Shown here one piece after another: positions 51,701 through 59,849 of a DNA stretch of 64,000 bases. The translations under genes were made by a program, and so were the position numbers. This DNA is from Argyresthia goedartella (lineage: Eukaryota; Arthropoda; Insecta; Lepidoptera; Argyresthiidae). The stretch spans positions 4,486,501 through 4,550,500 of the forward strand of contig OX463827.1 of NCBI GenBank assembly GCA_949825045.1, read 5' to 3'. How positions within the stretch are numbered: the first letter of the stretch is position 1; every line of letters begins with the position of its first letter. The notes beneath the pieces were generated by a model that was given only the letters and a program-made list of their open reading frames with translations, was not told where the DNA came from and searched no databases.

Positions 51701-52239
51701 TTTTTTTTTTTGGCTGCTTGACTTGACGAACAAAAATCTAAATTATGCTCACTAACTCGTTTGCTCACCGCGCGCACCGCTCATTTTTATTATTCTCGTT
51801 CACTCGCTCACTCACTCAGGGCTCGCGGAACCTCGGGCGCGAGAGTGACCGAACTCGCTTAGACATGGATTTACAAAATCGCGTAAAATATGGTATGCTC
51901 TGCTTGATCACCAGAGACTAACATATTCCTGTTAATCCTTCCGTTACCTTATGACTTTCTGACTGGACTGGTAATCGCATCAATTTAAAATTTTCATAAA
52001 TTTTCTTTTTGTTGTGGTTTGTGCCTCGTCTTCCTGTCTAGTATCCTGATTATGTGCCGCTCTGATGTCTTGTAACATGCTTGTGTGTTTTGGTTTTATT
52101 TGTTTATTTATTTGGCTGTGGTCGGCTGTGCTTGTGATTTAGTTTTTAAAATTGTTTATTTTGTTATTAAACTGACCAATATCATTGATACGTACTTTAA
52201 TATATGTATTGTATAGTATTGACAGCATTTCATAATTCA
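51701..52239. other. No gene seen
   Basis: Contains a CGCGCGCACCGCTC patch and a CTCACTCACTCA run; no ORF. Confidence 0.4.
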
Positions 52240-52350
52240 TAATTTCTTTATTGCACACAAATCATACAAAAAACAAGAGTTACTTAAAAAAAGTGTACAA
52301 AGGCGAGCTTATCTCTAATAAGAGATCTCTTCCAGCAAACATTTATACAA
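52240..52350 (-). repeat. Repeat I copy
   Basis: TTTCTTTATTGCACACAAAT, AAAGGCGAGCTTATCTCTAA, TAAGAGATCTCTTCCAGCAA; same family as 45670-45800. Confidence 0.6.
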
Positions 52351-52568
52351 GTATTATATAATATGAGTTCTTAACGTATCTACACACCATGATATGATAA
52401 CACACTTGGTGACGCTTGTGGGTCACCGCTGGCACTCACTGAAAACCAGCGCCAAGGTGTTTTCATGTGTATGCGCCTCCATCAGCTGAGAATAAACGTT
52501 TTCTTTCTTTCTGCGGATTTAAATTAGACAAAGTTATCATTTTTTTCGACAAATATTATTTCATTCCG

Positions 52569-52898
52569 TTAACATGCTCAGCGATTGTATATCTTTAATG
52601 ATACACCATAGGGTGCTTTCTCACAGGCCAGCGTATACCTATAATTTTTAAAGTATTTTTTTTTAAGAAAAACCCCATATTTTCTTTATTTTTTAATATA
52701 TTTTCACCCCAAAACACAGGCACATTCTCCAGGGCCAATGCTTTTGAACGCGCTACTAAAATGTATGAAACGGTATATATTGTGGATTACACCGGCCTCC
52801 GAAGTCGGGCAGTGTGGTGTATCATTAAGGATACACTGGCCTGTGACAAAGCACCCTATGGTGTATCATTAAAGATAAACTGGCGCTGAGCGTGTTAA
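52569..52898. mobile_element. MITE flanked by TTAA (piggyBac-like)
   Basis: The ends after TTAA read CATGCTCAGCG and, on the reverse strand, CACGCTCAGCG. The inverted repeat continues for about 65 bp (TATCTTTAATGATACACCAT, GGGTGCTTT, TCACAGGCCAG). TTAA at both ends is the piggyBac target. About 330 bp, no ORF. An extra inverted GTGTATCATTAAGGATACAC lies inside. Confidence 0.75.
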
Positions 52899-53454
52899 GC
52901 ATATTTTATTTTGGCTATGGGTCCAAAAAAACCCTGTATAGTATTGTATACGGTAGCTTCAGCACCCGTAGGATGCCAAGCTCCGCGCGGGCTATGTCGC
53001 GGGAGGGTGATGGATGTAGCGGATAGCTCTATCCCTTTCTTCTGTCTTTCCCGCGAAAAAACCCGCAGCTGGTGGAGTTTGTGACTGTGGCGATTGGTTC
53101 GTGGCGCGACGGACCGGCCGCTGTCGAAGGATCGGCGATAGAGAACCAGTGGCAAGAGTAGTGCAAACAGCAAGGCAGGTCAACTAACGAACCAACCGAC
53201 CTCCGAAAACCAAATGATATAACCCTTAAAGGGTGTGATAGTACAGTCCAGAAAGCCAGACCTGTGAAATGCGTTTGTGTGAGTGCTTCCATCTGTATAA
53301 GACTTCAACGAAGTGTGAGACTTGTCTTATGCAAGTTTCGTCAGTGTAGTGTGGTGTACTCTTCCAGCTCTGTGCACGCATACAGGTCTTGTCTTTTTAC
53401 CTATAAAGGAGGTGCGAGTCCTGACTGTGGTGTAAAAAATCGCAAGGAAGCCTA
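52899..53454. other. GC-richer segment, no recognised gene
   Basis: From 52970 to 53350 the base composition rises and several overlapping open segments exist, but none has a domain that I recognise. It may be the 5' region of a LINE or a host exon with UTR. Not assigned. Confidence 0.3.
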
Positions 53455-53520
53455 CTCCATAGCTGAGGCGATGGGCTAGCCCATCACTCAAATTGGAGAA
53501 TTAAGTGATTTGCTAAACGT
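53455..53520 (-). repeat. Repeat C, inverted copy
   Basis: CCATAGCTGAGGCGATGGGC, TAGCCCATC, GATTTGCTAAACGTGG. Confidence 0.55.
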
Positions 53521-53689
53521 GGATATTTGTTTTTATTTCGTAATAAGGACACGCATACTACACTTACAATAAGACATCTTTGCGACTGCAGTTCTCAGTT
53601 TGATAAAAGCTTCAACCATTGTTTGCTGAAAGAAATCTCCTGTGATAAGCTCGCTTTGGTATATTATTTACCTACATAACTAAGTTATG

Positions 53690-54175
53690 GTTGGTCAGTG
53701 AAGTTGATACAGACTATGGTTGTCATAAATGCTTCAACGATTGTTTCCCGTTACCTGTAGGGTCAAACAAGGCTGCATTCTCGTGCCTACATTGTTCCCG
53801 TTGTTCTATGCCTTTGTCCAGGAGGTTATACATGCCTCTCGTGAAGGTGTCTGCATCCGTTTCCGCACCGATGGCAGTCTTTTTAACCTGGCGAGACTAA
53901 AAGCCCGCCCAAAAGTCTCACACGCCGTGGTCACTGAGATCATCTATGCGGATGACCTATGCTTTGTGACAGAATCCCCAGAAAGCCTGCAACAGCTCAG
54001 GTCCGATCTCGACAAGTTCTGCAGTAAATTCAGCCTGAAGATCAGCGTCAAAAAGACGGAGGTAATGTCTCTAGACATCGACGGTAATGCCGCTGTACTT
54101 CAAACATGGCGAGGACGAGCTGAAACACGTTGATAAGTTCGGCTATCTGGGGAGCACTTTAACATCTAATTGCGA
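53690..54175 (+). pseudogene. LINE reverse transcriptase palm fragment
   Basis: About 150 residues of a LINE RT. RLFPVTCRVKQGCILVPTLF is palm motif B (V-K-Q-G-C). It is followed by LFYAFVQEVIHASREGVCIR and FRTDGSLFNLARLKARPKVS. EIIYADDLCFVTESPESLQQ is motif C with the catalytic YADD, and FSLKISVKKTEVMSLDIDGN is the thumb entry. A 1-nt frameshift near 54095 separates this from FKHGEDELKHVDKFGYLGST (F-x-Y-L-G-S). The D-G-x-L-F-N-L-x-R-L...T-E-V-M pattern is that of insect endonuclease-reverse transcriptase LINEs, possibly RTE-related. Motif A and everything upstream are missing. A MITE (54232-54673) abuts its 3' side. Confidence 0.75.
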
Positions 54176-54231
54176 AATATGTCTATTTGTAACTGTATTA
54201 TGCAACTATTATGCATACAAAAGAGTAGTTG

Positions 54232-54673
54232 AGGTGATACGAAAAAAATCTATAAAAGGAATACGAATGTAAACGAAAGTGAAAGCGTTAATTACTTCCA
54301 CAAAATAAATAAAAGAGAGCGGAAACAATGCGCTCGACTTAAACTGAAAAAACGTAGCGCCAAACCACATAAAAATTGTTTAAAAATATACTTCGCTTAT
54401 TTGTCAAAAAAAAATCAAAGAGAGTTTACGAATACATAACATCCACACTATGAATGCAATTACGCAATGAAATTAGTTAGGATTTCAGAATGACAGGTTT
54501 TTTTTTATCGGTGGCCTTTTCATAATTTAATTCTATCAAGAAAATTTCATCCAATCCTTCAGTGAGAATCTTAATAAAACACTCAATAAACGTTAACCTT
54601 AAAATAAAATCTGTAAACGACTTTATAGTGGAGTAAATGGATTCTAAAAATACCCCATTTTTTCGTATCACCT
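54232..54673. mobile_element. MITE H, 'AGGTGATACGAAAAAA' termini
   Basis: Both ends read AGGTGATACGAAAAAA inward (the right end on the reverse strand). 442 bp, no ORF. The second copy at 25630-26055 is colinear in reverse. The flanks (TTG and TTA) suggest a 3-bp or TA-type duplication but do not settle it. Confidence 0.75.
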
Positions 54674-54679
54674 TAATGA

Positions 54680-56115
54680 TTTTATTTTATTTTATTTTAT
54701 TTTATGTTACATTTTTAGGACAGGTAACAGCTTTACTCACTAAATACAAAACACTATATTAACTAAAGAGCTAATAATAACCTCCCACAATTATTTTACT
54801 ACACGCAAAACGTTCTTGCATTGAAGTTTTAAATTAATGTAAAGAATCACACAAAGAATTTGTAAAAATACACCTAACTTTTTAGTCAGAACCATACGCT
54901 GAAATACAATTACATGATTTAGGGTAATATCTACTTACAGCAATATTAGCAAATAATAATATGAAGATATCATTATTAATTAAACAGTAATACAATCAAC
55001 TGTCAAACACACCACTACTTCACCCAGCATTGTCCAAAGATGTTAAAAATTTACGAATCATATGAACCCTTAATGTTTGCGCACTGCTCCAGAATATATC
55101 AATGTCATCATTATCATAGTCATCAACACCGTCAGCACCGTTGTCGCCATTGTCACCGAGACGGTTAAAAGTAGAACACGCTCTTATCAAGAAGGAGTTC
55201 TCTCTGTAATTGCTATGCACGAGAGGCAATTGGAACAACGGTCGTCTACGAAAGTTACGACTAGGGACCTTAAACTTAATTTTACCAAGCAGCGATGGAC
55301 AGTCAACAGTGCCCTTAATTTTCATCAGGAATACCATATCTGAGATATCCCTGCGAAGTTTCAGTGGTAACAAATGTAAACGTGCACAGCGATACTCATA
55401 GCTGAGCTTGGGCAACTTGAACTTAAAGCCGATATATCTTGTAAATTTCTTCTGAATCCGTTCAAGTCTATTGATGTAGACGTCGTAGCACGGGTTCCAA
55501 ACCTGCGAAGCATATTCCAGATGACTGCGGACATAAGCACAATATAGAATTTTAATAGTTTTCATTCGCTTAAACGACTTCGACGACCTCATGACGAATC
55601 CCAATGCCTTAGAGGCTTTACTGACAATTGCATCAATATGATGGTCAAAGATAAGTCTGCTGTCAATAACAACACCAAGGTCTCTGCTGTCATATACTCT
55701 AGAAAGCTGAAGATCCTTAATTTGATAATTATTTATGTACGGTTTTAATTTACGGGTAAAAGTTATGAAGAAACACTTGGTGATCCGAGACCCCATTAAC
55801 AACTCTAAAAATCTTCATGTCATCGGCAAAAAGCAGAAATCTAGAGGTTTGAAAACATTGATCAATATCATAGATAAATTATATAAATAGCAGAGGACCA
55901 AGAAGCGATCCTTGTGGGACTCCAGACGGTACACTCATCCAGGAAGACCTGAAACCATTGAGAACTACGGCTTGAGATCTTCCTGCAACATACGAAGCAA
56001 ACGACGATAAAGAAATTACAAGTAAAGTATACATATGAATGGCAATCACAGGTGTTTTGTTTACAGGTTTTTTTGTTTCGTCACAGCAAAATCTGCACTT
56101 TATTACCATTGGCAA
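54680..56115 (-). mobile_element. Jockey-group LINE copy, 3' end with (TAAAA)n tail
   Basis: Minus-strand LINE: RT from 56115 to 55020, about 310 bp of AT-rich 3' UTR, and a (TAAAA)5 tail (54680-54705) directly abutting MITE H. 5'-truncated. Confidence 0.75.
55020..56115 (-). pseudogene. Jockey-type reverse transcriptase, broken
   Basis: Minus strand from about 56000: AVVLNGFRSSWMSVPSGVPQ, GSLLGPLLFI (motif B, S-G-V-P-Q-G-S) then a TAA near 55878; in the same frame FIYDIDQCFQTSRFLLFADD and MKIF (motif C, FADD). A frameshift and a loss of roughly 25 residues near 55800 lead to KCFFITFTRKLKPYINNYQI, SRDLGVVIDSRLIFDHHIDA (thumb, D-L-G-V-x-x-D), YVRSHLEYASQVWNPCYDVY, RLERIQKKFTRYIGFK, and a C-terminus ending KFLTSLDNAG. 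The C-terminal 260 residues are uninterrupted. An unusual acidic repeat GDNGDNGADGVDDYDNDD precedes the end, perhaps from a GAT/GAC microsatellite expansion. Non-functional because of the stop and the deletion. Confidence 0.85.
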
Positions 56116-56395
56116 TTATTTCTGGCAAAAGTTACAATAAAAACACCCGAATCAGGCAGTTCTCGGATACTTACTACAACCTAATTGCCGGTTACGTAGA
56201 GTCAAAGCACTAGTTTACAACACAGGTGCCTGATTCCTCTAGGAAAATGATCAATTAATGACATGACATGTAAAAAAGTAAATCTTCAAAAACTAAGGCC
56301 ACTCTGTACCATTTCATCTTTTATTGCGTCATATGCCTCACGTGCGCTATTGAATGCCTGTAATGCATGCCTATGATTTAAGAAAAACACAGTGT

Positions 56396-56430
56396 CTGGA
56401 CTTAGTTTTCAGAAGAAAACTAAGTCCAGA
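56396..56430. repeat. Perfect 15-bp hairpin, 4-nt loop
   Basis: CTGGACTTAGTTTTC, loop AGAA, GAAAACTAAGTCCAG. A (AGT)n run follows. No terminator context applies in a eukaryote. Blocks at 56480-56545 (GGAGGTTGTTGGTCAACTTT) resemble the LINE C-terminus at 50.1 kb. Confidence 0.8.
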
Positions 56431-56653
56431 GTAGTAGTAGTAGTACTAAGTAAGAATATTAACATGTTTTTCTACAATTGGAGGTTGTTGGTCAACTTTC
56501 CTAACTCCTACCCATTCTTAGCCAAGAGCATCAGCTTTTCTACCCTGGGCACTATCGCCCATTATTTTATGATACGGATTTCTCTTTAAATGTCCGTTAT
56601 TTTGCATTTGGGCAATCCTATTAATTATTGCCAAACATTTTTAATAGAAGTTT

Positions 56654-57035
56654 ATCTACACACGTATCATAAACCCTCTTTACTGCGTACAAAAACCGCA
56701 CGTTACGATCAGCATAATGTTAAACTACTTGGTAAAAACTTATTTCTTATCTGAAAAATCACACATTATGACCATAATGTGTAATTTTTCTACACATTAT
56801 GATATTCAAATTTCGAACGCCGACGCCCGCCTGCATGCCGCCCCTAGTTTGTCTGTGAAGTTGGTACTGACATTCAAATTTCGAACGCCCGTAGTTGGTG
56901 CTACAGAACAACCTAAACAACTGCAGAGCCACAATGCCGTCAAACATGCGGTTCCTGAACACATCAAAGAGAGCTTATGATATGTGTGTAGATAAACTAG
57001 TGTATGTAACTGTACATAATTAGGCATTATGCAGC
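56654..57035 (+). mobile_element. Element E, forward copy of a tail-to-tail pair
   Basis: Begins ATCTACACACGTATCATAAA after TTT, holds the internal repeat TTATGATATGTGTGTAGAT (56977-56995), and is cut in its 3' hairpin arm (TAGGCATTATGCAGC) where the inverted copy begins. Confidence 0.8.
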
Positions 57036-57781
57036 AGTTTATGTGACTGCTACATAATGGAGGGCATTAAAACTCGAGAGTGGGTTTATGAAACGAGCCG
57101 AAAGCGAGTTTCATAATAATATCATTCGAGAGTTTTAATGCCTAATTATGTACAGTTACATACACTAGTTTATCTACACACATATCATAAGCTCTCTTTA
57201 ATTTGTTCAGGAACCGCATGTTTGACCAGCATTGTGGCATTGATCATTGCTCTGCAGTTGTTTAGCTTGTTCTGTAGTACTGTAAGGTTCGATATTTGTC
57301 TATGCGATAATATTGTATACGGGCCTCTTTAGAGATGGTGTTCACTTTGACACTGTTACGTAATTGGTAATGAAAAAATGAAAGAGGCTTGGATGTGGAA
57401 AGTCAATGTGACACACTTCACCTTGGGCTTCAGCGTAATGGCTATCGAGCCAGTTTGATCCCTTTTATACAAAGTGTAAACATACTAAATCAATAAAAAC
57501 ACAAGTCAACACAAGTCAAGTCTTCTAATTTATAATTCAAGTATAGGTAGTGCTCAAGATTCCTACAGTACCAACTTCACAGACAAACTAGGGGCGGCAC
57601 GCAGGCGATCGTCGGCGTACGAAATTTGAATGTCATAATTTGACAAATTTTTGTACATTAGGGTCATAATGTACAAATTTTCGGTTAAGAAATGAGTTTT
57701 TACCAAATAGTTTTACATTATGCTGGTCTTAACGTGCGGTTTTTAGACGCAGTACATAGGGTTTATGATACGTGTGTAGAT
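57036..57781 (-). mobile_element. Element E, inverted copy split by a solo LTR
   Basis: Reading the minus strand, E begins at 57781 (ATCTACACACGTATCATAAA), runs to GAAGTTGGTAC at 57568, is interrupted by 57281-57567, and resumes GTACTACAGAACAAGCTAAA down to the 3' hairpin and AGTTTATGTGACTGCTACAT region at 57036. A small 11-bp insertion lies near 57241-57251. Confidence 0.8.
57281..57567 (-). mobile_element. Solo LTR of an LTR retrotransposon
   Basis: 287 bp beginning TGTA and ending TACA on both readings (TGTAAGGTTC ... GATTCCTACA), with a 4-bp GTAC duplication on each side (57277-57280, 57568-57571). The host sequence around it is element E, where GTAC occurs once. On the minus strand TATAAAAGGGATC, about 95 nt from the upstream end, is a good core promoter TATA box, hence the strand call. 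No internal or second LTR is present: it arose by LTR-LTR recombination. Gypsy or BEL/Pao origin cannot be told apart. Confidence 0.75.
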
Positions 57782-58149
57782 AAAAGATTTTATGATAGGC
57801 AGACAAAGAATTAATTTAACGATAAATAATATCTTAAAAATTGAACCTACCTGAAGTATATAACCAAAGAGGAATCAGAGCCATGAATTTATTTGAATAA
57901 TGTCACCAAAAGGCTTTTTGCCACATTTTCCCAGTATTCGGTGTTTTATGCTTGTTGATGGTAACTAAGGTCTAGAATTAAGATTTTCTATGGGTGAATA
58001 GCACGTATTGCAATTTTCTGCTGTTGGTTTTATTGGCTCATTTGTGGGGCGGGGCTTACAGTTGTGCTTTTTAGTTTGGTTAACATAGAACCATACAGGT
58101 GCAGCCAATAAGCTAAAGCACGAATTATAATGTAAAAAATGTCTGGATA
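57782..58149. other. No gene seen
   Basis: Spacer, no ORF or recurring block. Confidence 0.4.
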
Positions 58150-58255
58150 AATTAATGTCTGGATACGAGTAAGATTGAGCCATACTCCACCGCGCTGGCT
58201 CAGTCCGGATTAATCGAGAGGTGTCGGGCTTGTGGCCAACCCGACGCACACTGAA
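58150..58255 (-). repeat. SINE3 body fragment
   Basis: GGATACGAGTAAGATTGAGC, CATACTCCACCGCGCTGGCT, CAGTCCGGATTAATCGAGAG match the 46.3-kb SINE3 body (plus-strand reading). Confidence 0.6.
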
Positions 58256-58790
58256 TCGTCAAGAACATGCTAGCTGAACAAAAGTCACCTCCTAATTTCC
58301 AAGAATTAGTGGTCACATGTCATTAACAACACCCCAAAGGGAACATTTCCAAGAATTGTTTGTTTCAAAGTACGGATGTCATTAAGTAATGACAGGTAAA
58401 AGGGTGAGTGTTAGATTTTGTATTTGATTAATTCTCGTCACTTGCAATTTTGCTACACGATCGAAAGGGTCTCATGAGTTATTTTAAGAAAAACCAAAAG
58501 TGTTGTGCTATGGGTTTTGTTGCTTAAGGTATATAGATTATGTTATCATATTCAAACCTCTCCTAAATGTCTGTTTTGTGTCCTTTTTAACTGTCTAAAG
58601 TTTAGTCTGAAAAAAAAGCGTAATTTTTTACCTTTTTAAAAGTTTAAAGCACCAAATCTTTTTGTATCCACGTGTACCCGGGCTATTTATTTTTTATATT
58701 TCTTAGACATAACCCTTCCCTTAGCTTTAATTTAAGATAAAATTTCATTGCGCGATCTCGGTACATCATTTTTATTTTTATTTTTTTTCA
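58256..58790. other. No gene; possible intron-like sequence
   Basis: AT-rich, ending in a T-rich tract (TTTATTTTTATTTTTTTTCAG) that forms a plausible splice acceptor for the ORF that follows. Confidence 0.35.
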
Positions 58791-59068
58791 GAACACGTTC
58801 TCACTGTCTCGAAAATTGACTTTTTCGAGGAATGGGTGAAACACGATAAAGAAAACCGGAATTCACGGATTTTCGACTTTTTGTCTATGAGGATTAACCT
58901 CTCGAATATCACCGAAGAGTCACGTCGAGAAATACACCTCAAAATCGCATCATATTCGAATAAGATAGTGGAAAAATGGGCCTCATCAGGACGTCATCAA
59001 GATCGTTTCTTAACTAACAATAAAAGTTGGTTAGAAGGTGCTGACTTTCAGAAGTTTTCAAGCTATTA
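58791..59068 (+). CDS. Exon-like ORF of unknown function
   Basis: A pyrimidine tract ending TTTTTTTTCAG (58780-58790) is followed by an open frame of about 92 codons to a stop at 59067. It reads EHVLTVSKIDFFEEWVKHDK, then RIFDFLSMRINLSNITEESR, KIVEKWASSGRHQDRFLTNN and KSWLEGADFQKFSSY. It is hydrophilic with no membrane segment and has codon use less AT-biased than the flanks. I do not recognise the family. The K-W-x-x-x-x-R-x-x-x-x-F-L-x-x-N-x-x-W-L pattern is vaguely like the DNA-binding N-terminal region of some large DNA transposases. It may be an exon of a host gene or of a decayed transposon. Sequence right after the stop is SINE3-like, so the true 3' end may have been replaced. Confidence 0.35.
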
Positions 59069-59215
59069 GGGCCTCTGACACAGCTTTACGACTACTACCA
59101 CCGAGTAGCGGTAGTAGCTGGGACCTACAGCTTAACGTGTCATCCGAAACACGGAAGCGCCCGAAACCAATGTCATACAGAAACGGACACCCATCCAGAA
59201 CCGCTAGGCCACAGA
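59063..59215 (-). repeat. SINE3-like copy with alternative head
   Basis: GGCCTCTGACACAGCTTTAC, GTAGCTGGGACCTACAGCTT, AACGTGTCATCCGAAACACG match SINE3. On the minus strand TGTGGCCTAGCGGTTCTGGA carries an A box (TGGCCTAGCGG), but no B box is readable. Confidence 0.55.
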
Positions 59216-59319
59216 CGCTTCAACGCCCATCTAAACAGGTTTTAAAACCTTTAAAGTATGGGGAGTTGCTTCCTCGTCAAAAGCTCCATGTGCGGAAGGC
59301 CTAACACTATTTTGCCGTA

Positions 59320-59640
59320 GATTCAGATCTTTTTTTTTATTGAATATAAATAAATAAATTATCTTATTCAACGTCAAAATTATACTTACTTAAACACACA
59401 AGTAATTTTTTTTATATAAAAAAGACTACGCCCTTTCGGAAGGTGGGCCTCGGGGTTAAGAAGAAACGGCAAGAAATTCCCTTATACCTTCTTTTTTTAA
59501 AAGTGACTTCACAACAGGACTGGTATCGGTCTAAGGATATTCGCCGGCGAGTGTTAGACTAGATCCATCACCCCTCGTCGAATTTCTGTGAGCGCTGAGA
59601 TGGTATAGACCATGTAGTTTTATCATCCAAACTTGGATGA
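59320..59640 (-). pseudogene. LINE-K 3' end, inverted copy
   Basis: Minus strand: GGATGATAAAACTACATGGT (D-D-K-T-T-W instead of D-D-K-T-A-W at the ORF2 C-terminus), then a CAGCGCTCACAGAAATTCGA block, TTCTTCTTAACCCCGAGGCC, CACCTTCCGAAAGGGCGTAG, and TTATTTATATTCAATAAAAA. At 59630 the sequence turns back on itself (ATCCAAACTTGGATGACAAAACTGC), a small inverted junction with a second LINE-K scrap. Same family as 24120-24500; RT absent. Confidence 0.65.
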
Positions 59641-59697
59641 CAAAACTGCAAAGGACAAAAGTCCTAATACTATAATAGGAATTTCTTATCAGCTCAT

Positions 59698-59849
59698 TTT
59701 TAGGGTTCCGTACCCGAAGGGTTCCAAACGGGACCCTATTACTAAGACTCCGCTGTCCGTCCGTCCGTCCATCCGTCCGTCTGTCACCAGGCTATATCTC
59801 AAGAACCTAGCTAGCTAGAGAGTTGAAATTTTCACAGATTATGTATTTA
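59698..59849 (+). repeat. Repeat D, interrupted by the Helitron
   Basis: TTTTTAGGGTTCCGTACCCG, AAGGGTTCCAAACGGGACCC, (CCGT)n tract, CTGTCACCAGGCTATATCTC, GAGTTGAAATTTTCACAGAT, TATGTATTTA, then the Helitron 3' end. In intact copies GATGTATTTCTGTTGCCGCT would follow. Confidence 0.75.

Noticed and set aside
52895..53480. Host gene exon in the GC-richer segment
   Set aside because: Several overlapping frames are open on both strands and none has a known domain, so a coding call is not supportable.
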